Assembly (NCBI RefSeq): GCF_001953955.1
Contig: NZ_CP019300.1
Location: 1,901,936 to 1,965,935 of the forward strand
Length of the DNA: 64,000 nucleotides
Direction of reading: 5' to 3'
From: Prevotella intermedia ATCC 25611 = DSM 20706
Lineage (GTDB): Bacteria > Bacteroidota > Bacteroidia > Bacteroidales > Bacteroidaceae
Shown here: in pieces, positions 55,108 through 63,486 of the stretch
How the letters are laid out: the number at the start of each line of letters is the position of its first letter
How positions within the stretch are numbered: position 1 is the stretch's first letter
The notes under the pieces: model-generated
What the model saw: only the letters and a program-made list of their open reading frames with translations
The model's database searches: none
What the model was told of the DNA's origin: nothing
Program-made: the position numbers and the translations under genes

Positions 55108-56895
55108 TTGTATGAAAAAATATTATTTCTTTTCTCATTGCTTCTCTGTCTCATCTCTATCGAGACGAAAGCAACCCCAACCCATTGCTACTGGGGATAC
55201 TGCAACGGCAAGGTAATAGGCGAATTTGGCTCTAAAACAAAAGCCAAAGGTGCAATCTACATACCGGCCGAAGTTGCCGAACTTTACAAAGGAAAGACCA
55301 TTTCTGTAATCAAAGTAGGACTGGCAGCTATGTCGGAAAACATTAAGGTCTTCATTACAAAAAACCTTAACGGCGAAAGTGCTACCACCAAGACAGTAGG
55401 AAAGCTGTACAATGGTTGGAATGAGGTCAAGCTAAGTTCTACTTATACAATAGACGGAGAGGGTTTCTACATCGGTTATAGCTACGAAGGAAATAATAAG
55501 TCTATGGGGCATTCAGCGATGTATTCGCCAAACGGCTGCTGGGCTGACTTAGGCGACGGTTGGAAAAACTATGCTACCGACAGCAAGTACAATGCGCTCG
55601 CCCTTACCCTTCAGGCACAGATTGCTGGCGAAGATATGCCAAAAGACTTGTGGCTCTACACAAAACGAAACGTTATCGTAAAGAAGAACGCGTCTTGCAA
55701 GTTCAATTTTGGCGTAATAAACTTGAGTCCACGCATTGCAAGAACCTTGCAAGTGGGCTACACGATAGACGATGCTGAAGAAAAGGTAGCAGAGTTCAAG
55801 ACAACGATGGGCTCTAACGTTGAGAAAGAGTTTTCTATCGACTATTCTGGATTCAGCAAGAATGGTGTCCATACCGTTAAGTTCAGACTAATCAGTGTTG
55901 ATGGCGAAGCTGACGCTTATACTGGCAACAACACCGATTATACGAACGTAAAAGTGATGGACGCTATTCCTCAGCAGCGATTTGTTGTAGAAGAAGGAAC
56001 AGGTACATGGTGTGGCAACTGTCCAAGAGGTATTGTAGCCTTCAGACATATGTCTGAAAAATATCCAGAAACCTTCATCGGCATTGCCGTTCATAAAGGA
56101 GATGGTTTGGAAACAAACTCTTATCACAAACTCAAATTTTCAAGCTATCCAACTTGTTATATCAACCGCAACCTGAAAAATCCTACTTCTCCAGAAGCAG
56201 GAACCTTGGAAGTGATGCACAACAAGTATATAGCTACCCCACCGCATATAGGAGTAGAAATCGAGGCAAACTTTACTGACGACACCAAGAAGAAAATCAA
56301 CGCAAAGGCTCTTACCACATTCTTCGCTGACGAACAAAACGTAAACTATAAGGTTTCTTTCGTTCTTATAGAGAATGGCATCAAGGGGTACAAGCAAGCC
56401 AACTATTATGCAGGTGGCAAATTGGGTGAAATGGGAGGCTTTGAAAACCTTCCAGGTGCAGCCGCTGTCGATATGGACCACGTAGCACGTATGAACTACA
56501 GCTTCTACGGTGTAGACAGCAGTATCCCTACCAGCGTAAAAGCAGATGAAACTGTAGAGTATGCAGCTCAGCTCGATGTACCTAAGAACATTCAGAATGC
56601 CGACAATCTGTACCTCGTCGCACTGCTGATTAACGGCAAAGGCGAAATAGAGAATGCGGCTGAAACAAAGGTAGAGCCCGACCCATCTATGTCTATCACC
56701 GACAACCGTACACTTCTTGTACCCGAATTTACTTTCGCTAATGGTACACTGAATGTAAATGGTTTCTCAGGAAAGGTTTTCATCTACAACGTATATGGTG
56801 TTGAAGTACCTAACCAGTCTATTCCAAGCGGCATCTACATCATCAAGTGTGTAGACGGTAACAAGTCTTTTGTAAAGAAGATTATATTGAAATAA
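55108..56895 (+). CDS. T9SS cargo with active-type thioredoxin-like domain
   Basis: 595 residues if read from the TTG at 55108. An ATG at 55112 is out of frame: adding one A to the six-A run at 55115-55120 would give the standard signal peptide MKKILFLFSLLLCLISIETKA. N-terminal beta domain (about 25-180), CARDB-like domain (about 190-285), Omp28/thioredoxin fold with WCGNCPRG (Cys302, Cys305) and cis-Pro-like SSYPTCYI, then T9SS type A domain (from about 525, SGIYIIKCVDGNKSFVKKIILK). Predicted surface or secreted thiol-disulfide protein. Six nt after the preceding gene; ends before a terminator. Confidence 0.85.
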   Translation: MYEKILFLFSLLLCLISIETKATPTHCYWGYCNGKVIGEFGSKTKAKGAIYIPAEVAELYKGKTISVIKVGLAAMSENIKVFITKNLNGESATTKTVGKLYNGWNEVKLSSTYTIDGEGFYIGYSYEGNNKSMGHSAMYSPNGCWADLGDGWKNYATDSKYNALALTLQAQIAGEDMPKDLWLYTKRNVIVKKNASCKFNFGVINLSPRIARTLQVGYTIDDAEEKVAEFKTTMGSNVEKEFSIDYSGFSKNGVHTVKFRLISVDGEADAYTGNNTDYTNVKVMDAIPQQRFVVEEGTGTWCGNCPRGIVAFRHMSEKYPETFIGIAVHKGDGLETNSYHKLKFSSYPTCYINRNLKNPTSPEAGTLEVMHNKYIATPPHIGVEIEANFTDDTKKKINAKALTTFFADEQNVNYKVSFVLIENGIKGYKQANYYAGGKLGEMGGFENLPGAAAVDMDHVARMNYSFYGVDSSIPTSVKADETVEYAAQLDVPKNIQNADNLYLVALLINGKGEIENAAETKVEPDPSMSITDNRTLLVPEFTFANGTLNVNGFSGKVFIYNVYGVEVPNQSIPSGIYIIKCVDGNKSFVKKIILK

Positions 56896-56941
56896 AACGA
56901 GAAACTTCTGCAGAAGTTTGCTCTTAAAAGTATTATAATTT

Positions 56942-56980
56942 AAGCGGGTGTGCCGAATAGAACTTCTGGCACACCCGCTT
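56942..56980 (+). terminator. Terminator of the T9SS cargo operon
   Basis: Perfect 13-bp arms (56942-56954 and 56968-56980) with core GCGGGTGTGCC and 3' TTTT, 47 nt past the last stop codon. Confidence 0.92.
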
Positions 56981-57124
56981 TTCGTTTTCAACATACTTCA
57001 ATGTGCCTAACTTTCACGCTCCCAGACCTCACCCGCATACAGGTTTCGGAGTGCTTTTCGCCCCATTCCCCTGCTTCTACCGATGCCCTGCATTCGTTTA
57101 AAAAGCAAGCCTGCCAAATTATTT

Positions 57125-57212
57125 ACGTGTAAATAAATATTTTTCTACACGTAAGTAAGAATTTACTTACACGTAAATAAATATTTCTTTACGTGTAAGT
57201 AAATTGTCGAAC
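57125..57212. repeat. 22-bp periodic array C (4 units) with an 18-bp hairpin
   Basis: Units at 57125, 57147, 57169 and 57191, each starting AC(GT or AC)GTAA(A/G)TAA, exactly 22 bp apart. The sequence differs from arrays A and B. Units 2-4 also form a perfect 18-bp stem (57160-57177 with 57188-57205). The rest of the 56981-57337 gap has no gene I can support. Confidence 0.75.
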
Positions 57213-57337
57213 AAGGCTACAAACACGCATAAGTAACTTTATATCAGACAAGAAGAATAGAATAACAGGTTGTAAAGTAACGAAGTTGTACAGCTGAACG
57301 ATGCTACAAGGCTGCGAAAAGACTTGCTTACATATTT

Positions 57338-57838
57338 TTAAAGCGTATTTTTAGCTTCTAATTTCAACAGGTATTCCTTTCGCCAAATGCCGCCTGCATA
57401 GCCCGTCAGTGTTCCGTCGGCACCAACAACGCGGTGGCACGGAACGATGATTGATATAGGATTGTGCCCCACTGCCCCACCAATGGCTTGTGCCGACATC
57501 TTGCTTTTGCCCAAACGATGCGCCATTTGCTGAGCCAACGCACCGTAAGTTGTGGTTTCGCCATAGGGAATGAGCAGTAAGTCGTTCCATACTTGTTGGC
57601 GAAAATCTGTACCTACGAGGTGCAACGGTGGCGTAAAGTCTGGCTCTCGCCCGTCGAAATAGAGGTCAAACCAACGCCTTGTTTCATCAAAAACTGGCAG
57701 ATTGCACGTTTCGTATGGCGATTGCAAGAGTTGTTCCAAAAGTTCTTGCTTATCGTACCACACGCCCAACAGAGCTGTTCCGTCGCTTACGAAAGTCAAT
57801 TGACCCAAAGGCGACTCGTATGTTTGTATATGTTGCAT
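57338..57838 (-). CDS. ogt: Methylated-DNA-protein-cysteine S-methyltransferase
   Basis: 166 residues. Active-site PCHRVVGADGTLTGYAGG with the acceptor Cys, preceded by the helix-turn-helix segment IPYGETTTYGALAQQMAH that contacts the DNA minor groove. Removes O6-alkyl groups from guanine in one suicide step. No Ada-type regulatory domain. Divergent to the next gene, with promoters facing away. Confidence 0.94.
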   Translation of the reverse strand: MQHIQTYESPLGQLTFVSDGTALLGVWYDKQELLEQLLQSPYETCNLPVFDETRRWFDLYFDGREPDFTPPLHLVGTDFRQQVWNDLLLIPYGETTTYGALAQQMAHRLGKSKMSAQAIGGAVGHNPISIIVPCHRVVGADGTLTGYAGGIWRKEYLLKLEAKNTL

Positions 57839-57864
57839 TATGTGAAAATAATTTATTTATAACG

Positions 57865-57872
57865 CAAAGATA
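57865..57872 (-). promoter_or_regulatory. Promoter -7 box for ogt
   Basis: TATCTTTG on the minus strand, giving a leader of about 20 nt; no clear -33 element. Confidence 0.55.
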
Positions 57873-57884
57873 CTAAATAAAGTA

Positions 57885-57912
57885 TTGCTGAAAGAAAAAA
57901 ACACTACCTTTG
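57885..57912 (+). promoter_or_regulatory. Promoter for the 63-residue gene and DUF5715 gene
   Basis: TTG (57885-57887), 17 nt, TACCTTTG (57905-57912); the -7 box is perfect, leader about 30 nt. Confidence 0.65.
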
Positions 57913-57947
57913 CAGCAGTTTCTATCTATTATTCAACCTTTAAAAAT

Positions 57948-58139
57948 ATGGAAATACGGGAATACAGACAACTCATTTTGGACGAGCTTTTGGCACGAAA
58001 AAATGCTAAAGGAGAACCTGTTATCGACGAGAAAACGGCAAAAGACTTGTTGAACGAACTTACCGATGAGGAATTGGAAGAGGGAATGCTTTTCAACGAG
58101 CCAACAGATGTGGCAGATATAATTATTCAATCAAAATAA
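57948..58139 (+). CDS. Small acidic protein of unknown function
   Basis: 63 residues from MEIREYRQLILDELLARKNA; the open frame runs 21 codons further upstream across the promoter, so that part is not coding. Largely helical and acidic (LTDEELEEGMLFN). Not recognised. Two nt before the DUF5715 gene, so probably one operon. Confidence 0.75.
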   Translation: MEIREYRQLILDELLARKNAKGEPVIDEKTAKDLLNELTDEELEEGMLFNEPTDVADIIIQSK

Positions 58140-58141
58140 CT

Positions 58142-58834
58142 ATGCAAACAAGAAAAAGATACAACACAAAGAAGAATTGGCGAAACGTACTCTCAGGAGG
58201 CGTATTTGCAACAGTAGTGGTGTTTGCTGCATCGTGTGCAAGCAGCAGAATCAGCAGCGAAGGAGAAACCTTTAGAGACAACAATGTAAAGATGCAGAGT
58301 GCTTACCACTTCAAAGACCTACATGGCGAACAGCTGTATGCCGCACAGAAATATGGAGTTACGCCCATTGACACAAGGGAGAAGTTGGAAGATAACCATA
58401 GAAGATTGAAGAAGATAGAGTCTAACGAATATTATCTGATAGACCCATTGACACACTCTGCACCTTATCTTACAAATGGTGCCAAAAGCGTTTTAAAGGA
58501 GATTGCCCAAAAGTTTCAGGAGGAATTGGAACGTGCAGGCTATCGTGAGCATCGCATCATCATAACTTCGATATTCCGAACCCGCGAAGACGTAAAGGCA
58601 CTTCGAGAAACCAACAGTGCCGCAAGCAAAAACTCTGCACACATGTATGGCACTACCTTCGACATCAGCTTTACCCGCTTCAACCGCACAAGTATGAATG
58701 GCGAAGCTGTAAGCAACGAGGTTATGTGCAACATCTTGGGCAAAATAGTTTACGACTTGCGCGAAAAGGGCGAATGTTGGGCTATTTTTGAGCCTAACCA
58801 ACATTGCATTCACATTACAGCAAGAAAGATTTAA
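58142..58834 (+). CDS. DUF5715 protein, M15-type peptidase fold
   Basis: 230 residues. Lipoprotein-like N-terminus (FATVVVFAASCAS). The C-terminal half has SAHMYGTTFDISF (zinc ligands His and Asp in the SxHxxGxxxD pattern) and CIHIT with the last His, as in D-Ala-D-Ala carboxypeptidases of the M15/DacB-like group; IITSIFRTREDVKALRETN precedes them. Likely acts on peptidoglycan in the periplasm, anchored to a membrane. Confidence 0.85.
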   Translation: MQTRKRYNTKKNWRNVLSGGVFATVVVFAASCASSRISSEGETFRDNNVKMQSAYHFKDLHGEQLYAAQKYGVTPIDTREKLEDNHRRLKKIESNEYYLIDPLTHSAPYLTNGAKSVLKEIAQKFQEELERAGYREHRIIITSIFRTREDVKALRETNSAASKNSAHMYGTTFDISFTRFNRTSMNGEAVSNEVMCNILGKIVYDLREKGECWAIFEPNQHCIHITARKI

Positions 58835-58852
58835 AGTAGACTTTTAAATCAA

Positions 58853-59475
58853 TCATTCCAACTGCAGCGTGGCATCGTTGGTAAACAATGCTGTAACAAG
58901 CGTGATATATTGGGGCAGGCGACCGTGCTTGCCCCATTTCATTTCTATGCCCAAAAGGTCTTGCGTGGTTTTGCTAAGGTCGAAGCCAACCGCTTCCAAC
59001 GATACACGAACATCGTTGGGGTGGCGGCAAGGTTCGCCATTCAGACGTGTGCAAGGCTTGTTTCCACAAAGCAAACACATCGAGCCAAGAAAGCAAAGGC
59101 TGTCGGGCGACTTGCGTTCGTAGCTGCGCAGATATGCCGAAGCCTTCGTCAGTCCGTAGCGCATCGCTTCCTTACACACTCTGTCTACCGCTTCGGGAGT
59201 CGTTGTTTCGGCAAGCGTAGCCTCATCGAAAGTCATCTTTGAACCAAGAATATGAGCGTACTTAAACCTATCTACAAACGCCTTTACGTCAAATTCGCAA
59301 GGCGGACAAGTCCACGATTTGCCAAACTTAGAACATTGTTGGCATAATCCGAGAAACTTTTCCACATTACGATAGCCTGTCGCATAGTCGCTGACGGTAT
59401 CATTGTCGTAACGTGTGCAAGTTCAAAACCTTTGCCTTCAGCGGTTCCCACACTTGTTAAAGGGCGTACTTCCAT
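58853..59475 (-). pseudogene. DUF2284 metal-binding protein, frameshifted
   Basis: The main frame (from a GTG at 59365) encodes VEKFLGLCQQCSKFGKSWTC, PPCEFD and CLLCGNKPCTRLNGEPCRHP, the cysteine-rich DUF2284 core. The expected N-terminus MEVRPLTSVGTAEGKGFELAH is in another frame from the ATG at 59475; the two join near 59420 if one missing base is restored. Function of DUF2284 unknown, probably binding iron-sulfur or zinc. Either a sequencing error or a broken gene. A TATTTTTG box at 59567-59574 could be its promoter. The 59476-59886 gap otherwise holds only the mdh promoter. Confidence 0.75.
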
Positions 59476-59566
59476 AGTTCTTCTGTAATGATAATTATCT
59501 TCGCAATGCGTTCTGCACCTTTTCAGCGATGCACACATTGCCTTTAATCTTGTTCGTAGTTGCTTA

Positions 59567-59574
59567 CAAAAATA
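59567..59574 (-). promoter_or_regulatory. Possible promoter -7 box for the DUF2284 gene
   Basis: TATTTTTG on the minus strand, about 90 nt before the ATG at 59475; no clear -33 TTG. Confidence 0.4.
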
Positions 59575-59793
59575 CAATTCTTTACTGTAAACAGAGAAAA
59601 ACATTACGGTTTTTGCACCGTTCCAACTAAATAACATCGCAATACCTGCAATGCCGTGCCACAACAACAAGGAAATGAAGCCGTAATTCTGCTGCAATGG
59701 CAGTTTCCAACACCCCTTAGTCTCCCGCTTTTGCTACTCAAACATTGCTTTTTATTTGTTTTTACATTAAATAACAAATAACCTTTCCTAAAG

Positions 59794-59826
59794 TTGCGGT
59801 TATCTATTTCTTTTTCTGTAAATTTG
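59794..59826 (+). promoter_or_regulatory. Promoter for mdh
   Basis: TTG (59794-59796), 22 nt, TAAATTTG (59819-59826); leader about 55 nt. Confidence 0.65.
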
Positions 59827-59886
59827 CGGTACAAATTCAATGAGGATAATTCAAAGTTTCATTTCATTAAATACAAATAAAATATT

Positions 59887-60879
59887 ATGTCATTTTTAAC
59901 AAACGAGAAACTCGTTATCGTCGGTGCCGGCGGTATGATTGGTTCAAACATGGCGCAGAGTGTTCTGACGCTGGGTCTTACTCCTAACGTATGTCTTTAC
60001 GACATCTTTGAACCGGGTCTGCACGGTGTAGCAGACGAAATAGCTCATTGCGGCTTCCCCGGCGCAAATGTTACTTGGACCACTGACCCTAAAGAAGCTT
60101 TCACAGGTGCTAAGTACATCATCTCTTCTGGTGGTGCACCTCGTAAGGAAGGTATGACACGCGAAGACTTATTGAAGGGAAACTGCCAGATTGCAGCAGA
60201 GTTTGGCGACCACATCAAGCAGTACTGCCCAGACGTTAAGCACGTTGTGGTAATCTTCAACCCAGCTGACGTTACTGCACTTACAGCACTTATCCACTCT
60301 GGTTTGAAACCAAACCAACTTACTTCGTTGGCTGCTCTCGACTCAACTCGTTTGCAACAGGCTTTAGCTTTGGAATTTGGCGTACAGCAAGACAAGGTTA
60401 CTGGCGCACACACTTATGGCGGACACGGCGAGCAAATGGCAGTATTCGCTTCTAAAGTGAAGATTGACGGCAAGCCATTGTCAGAGATGAATCTCAGCGA
60501 CGAGCGTTGGGCAGCAATCAAGCACGACACCATTCAAGGTGGCTCACGCATCATTAAGCTCCGCGGTCGCAGCTCTTTCCAAAGCCCAGCACACAATGCT
60601 GTCAAGATGATTGAGGCTGCAATGGGTGGCGAAAAGTTCACACTACCTGCTGGTTGCTATGTAAACGACGAGCGTCTTGGCTTCAAGAACGTAATGATGG
60701 CTATGCCAACAACTATCGACAGCACTGGTGTTCACTACGAATTGCCAACTGGTACCGATGAAGAAATGGCAGCATTGAAGGCTTCATACGAACATCTCTG
60801 CAAGATGCGCGAAGAGATTGTAGGCCTCGGCATTATTCCAGCAGTATCAGATTGGAAAAACGACAATGCAAATCTCTAA
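59887..60879 (+). CDS. mdh: Malate dehydrogenase
   Basis: 330 residues. NAD-binding VIVGAGGMIGSNMA at the N-terminus; AALDSTRLQQALALEFGV and the catalytic-His motif GAHTYGGHGEQMAVF of the lactate/malate dehydrogenase family. Sequence style fits the Bacteroides malate dehydrogenase used in the reductive branch toward fumarate and succinate. Monocistronic with promoter and terminator. Confidence 0.93.
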   Translation: MSFLTNEKLVIVGAGGMIGSNMAQSVLTLGLTPNVCLYDIFEPGLHGVADEIAHCGFPGANVTWTTDPKEAFTGAKYIISSGGAPRKEGMTREDLLKGNCQIAAEFGDHIKQYCPDVKHVVVIFNPADVTALTALIHSGLKPNQLTSLAALDSTRLQQALALEFGVQQDKVTGAHTYGGHGEQMAVFASKVKIDGKPLSEMNLSDERWAAIKHDTIQGGSRIIKLRGRSSFQSPAHNAVKMIEAAMGGEKFTLPAGCYVNDERLGFKNVMMAMPTTIDSTGVHYELPTGTDEEMAALKASYEHLCKMREEIVGLGIIPAVSDWKNDNANL

Positions 60880-60924
60880 TTGAAAGATAGCTTCCGCTAA
60901 GCGGTGGGAAGTATAAAAAACGGT

Positions 60925-60974
60925 GGGTATACCAAAGTAAGTTCCTAATATGTGGTTCAGACTTTGATATACCC
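60925..60974 (+). terminator. Terminator after mdh
   Basis: Arms 60925-60938 and 60961-60974 pair over 13 of 14 bases, followed by a T-rich stretch. Confidence 0.7.
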
Positions 60975-61039
60975 ATCTTATTTTCAGTAATTAACCAACA
61001 AAAACTTAGATACCTTAATACATTATTTATTTTTTTTAT

Positions 61040-61047
61040 TATCTTTG
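61040..61047 (+). promoter_or_regulatory. Possible promoter -7 box for the zinc-ribbon gene
   Basis: TATCTTTG, about 90 nt upstream of the ATG at 61141; no -33 TTTG at the right distance. Confidence 0.45.
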
Positions 61048-61140
61048 TATTCAGAAAGTAACACTGATAGTGAACTATTCTTTAGGTAACTATTTTAATA
61101 TCTGTTGAATTTTATAACAACTTAAAATAATAATAAGATT

Positions 61141-61630
61141 ATGGCATACTGTCCTAATTGCGGTTCTCCGCTCAATGAAAATTCAGAAATCTGTCCTCAA
61201 TGCGGTGGTTCAAGCGAACAACCAGTTCAACAAAACGATATCGAAGAACCTCAGGAAGGCGGCATGTTCAATATTTCTAGAAAGTATGGCGCATTATTAT
61301 CCCAGCAGCAATACTTCTTGTGTTAGCTTTTACATGCCCTAACAAGGATAAACATGTCGAAGCAATCCACACAGAACTGATAGATTATGTTGAAGAAAAG
61401 AGTGGAAGCGGAGAAGCAAAGTTAGCTTCTTTGGGTGCAGATATTATTGATAAGGTAATCGTTTCAAAGTTAGACGTAAGCAATTACCTGCTTTTTAGCA
61501 CAGGTTCTCTTAAAGAAAGAGGCAAAAGAAAGATGGTCTCGTTGGGCATTTGGGTAATGTTTCATATTTGGACTCGAAAAAGATACTCTTGAAAAAATGT
61601 ATTAAGAAAGATAGGGCACCTGCTCTTTAG
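61141..61630 (+). pseudogene. Zinc-ribbon DUF4359-type membrane protein, two frameshifts
   Basis: Frame 1 starts MAYCPNCGSPLNENSEICPQ, a CxxC...CxxC zinc ribbon, then stops early. One base restored near 61295 gives a membrane helix (IIPAAILLVLAFTCPN) and a DUF4359-like domain (EAIHTELIDYVEEKSGSGEA, KLDVSNYLLFSTGSLKERG). A second missing base near 61550 restores the expected C-terminus (LGNVSYLDSKKILLKK, stop at 61628-61630). Both indels fall in or beside T-runs or short repeats. Assignment to DUF4359 is from memory of the family pattern. Confidence 0.7.
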
Positions 61631-61652
61631 GAACTAACATTACCAAATTAGA

Positions 61653-62219
61653 ATGAAATATAAGCTGTTTGCAGTATTATCTGCCACAGTTTTCCTATTT
61701 ACTTCCTGTTATAGGCAGCATGAAAAGAAACTTCTTGCTGCCTATATTGATACGATGTCGTTACGCAATGGCGACCTTATCTTTCGGAAGGACGCAGTGT
61801 CGAAAGTACGTTTGTTACGACGTTAGACAGCAGCAACTACTCCCATGTGGGTTTGCTCTGTAAATATGATGGTGCGTGGAAGGTTGTTCATGCTGTCCTG
61901 GAGAGTCTGACAACAATGTAGATACTGTGAAATCCGAGCCTATCAGTGCGTTTCTTCAACCTGATAGGTGTGCTAACATAAAGATTGTTCGTGTATCTTG
62001 TGAATCCCATATTGCACAAAAGGCAGTTCAATATGCCTTAAAGAAGGTAGAATCCCATTCGATGATGATTTCAATATGGCTGATACTACAAAATTTTACT
62101 GCACTGAACTTGTGTGGAAAGCCTATCTTCATGTTGGAATTGACATATCTGAAGGCAGAAGACACAACGTCAATGTGTTCAGCTTTCATAACCTTGCCTC
62201 TTACCTTCAGATGTTATGA
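61653..62219 (+). pseudogene. YiiX-type permuted papain-like amidase, three frameshifts
   Basis: Starts MKYKLFAVLSATVFLFTSCY (lipoprotein signal). Restoring one G near 61793, one C near 61897 and one C near 62055 gives a continuous protein with GDLIF, SSNYSHVGLLCKYDGAWKVV (catalytic His) and FYCTELVWKAYLHVGIDISE (catalytic Cys), the YiiX/YebB-like order of the permuted NlpC/P60 fold. About 190 residues. All three indels shorten a G or C run by one. Confidence 0.75.
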
Positions 62220-62235
62220 TGGGAAATACATAATA

Positions 62236-62269
62236 AACACCAAACTGGAATAGTTGGTGTTATTTTTTT
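62236..62269 (+). terminator. Terminator after the YiiX-type gene
   Basis: Arms AACACCAAACT and AGTTGGTGTT (one bulged A), followed by a long T-run. Confidence 0.75.
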
Positions 62270-62365
62270 CTTATATTTCTTACGGCATTTTTAAACCTGC
62301 CTTACCCCTTTTTTATCTCTATCAGCTTACTTCCGTTCCGCCTGAGATAGTCGTATCCGTCTCAC

Positions 62366-63242
62366 TTACATCTTTATTCCAAACGTAAGGAAGGTTTTCA
62401 TATAGGTTACGATGCCCTCTTTATTAAACTTATAGTCCTCAACCGATGTGGCAGTAAAGCGAGAATCGAAACCTTCGTCGATAAAATCTTCATCGTCGTT
62501 GGTGTTTTCTTCGAGAAGACCCTCTTCAGGATTAGTTCCAACCACATCTTCCTCGCCGTTCATAAGGTCGATATTGGCTTTCACCACGTTGTTCCGTCGT
62601 CCATACGTGCCACAGCATACTTTGTTGTAACAGAATCGACCGTTTCCGACTTACCCTCCATCAGTGGCTGACCATAGTATTTAAACAAGGCGGGGATTTC
62701 TTCGAGCATCTCCGTAATATCGAACTCTGACTTTAAGACTTCCTTTGCTTCCTCTATTTCCTTAGCGGTTAATTATGTTTCATCTCTCCTCTTATGATTT
62801 CAAGAAGCACAGGTTGCATTCTTTTGATAAAAAGCTCGTTCACCTCGTCTTTATTATCAACCTTCAAAAGACGCCCAGCCCTATCAAGGGTGAGTTGGAT
62901 TGGAGTTTCACAATGTCTTCCTTGAAGAATTTATCTACTTCCTCAATATTTGGAAGGTCCTTTATCACTTCGGTTTTATCCTCCATCTTCGCCTCTTTCA
63001 GCAAATAATCTACCTTCAAGTTCCCTTCCCTATCCTTTTCTTTTACCGATTAAATAGAACTTTCGGCTACCAAGATTTGCACTCGGAAGTACATCTTTCA
63101 TTGTTATACCACTCGTGGTTACAGCTTCATATACAAGCGTATCGCCTACTTGGAACTTAGGTAAAATAGTAAAAGTAGACTGACTCCACGTCGACAAGAC
63201 TGCTACAAAGAGCAGTGAGAAAAGCAAAGTTATTTTCTTCAT
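62366..63242 (-). pseudogene. Secreted protein of unknown function, several frameshifts
   Basis: Signal peptide MKKITLLFSLLFVAVLSTWS, then FTILPKFQVGDTLVYEAVTT. Continuation lies in changing frames: VDYLLKEAKMEDKTEVIKDL, IQLTLDRAGRLLKVDNKDEV, LKSEFDITEMLEEIPALFKY, VDSVTTKYAVARMDDGT and finally DLMNGEEDVVGTNPEEGLLE to GIKM. About five one-base indels join these into roughly 290 residues. I recognise no family; the acidic composition and signal peptide suggest a periplasmic or outer-membrane-associated protein. Promoter at 63270-63300. Confidence 0.65.
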
Positions 63243-63269
63243 ATTCATTACATCAATTTTTTATTGCTC

Positions 63270-63300
63270 CAAAGTTAATACTTTTCGGCTATTTCAGCAA
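63270..63300 (-). promoter_or_regulatory. Promoter for the minus-strand secreted-protein gene
   Basis: TTG (63298-63300), 20 nt, TAACTTTG (63270-63277) on the minus strand; leader about 25 nt. Confidence 0.75.
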
Positions 63301-63415
63301 GCCAAACGAAATATTTTTGTACTAATAAAGTAAAAATAATATACGGAAGAAACTGCATAAGTTTTTGTTCTAATCGTCATATAATTAACATTTAAAGAAA
63401 AAATGTGCAAATAAA

Positions 63416-63446
63416 TTTGGTAGAATAGAACATAGATATAACTTTG
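63416..63446 (+). promoter_or_regulatory. Promoter for the FadL-type gene
   Basis: TTTG (63416-63419), 19 nt, TAACTTTG (63439-63446); leader about 35 nt. Confidence 0.75.
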
Positions 63447-63486
63447 CGGTCAATTTTGCAAATATTTATATAACAACAGTTAAAGA

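Noticed and set aside
57125..57212. Array C as a terminator for ogt or the T9SS operon
   Set aside because: The operon already has a strong terminator at 56942-56980, and the stem lacks a T-run in either direction, although weak termination cannot be excluded.
59284..59697. 138-codon minus-strand open frame as an independent gene
   Set aside because: Only its middle part (from 59475) matches the DUF2284 N-terminus; the rest has no sensible start or composition.
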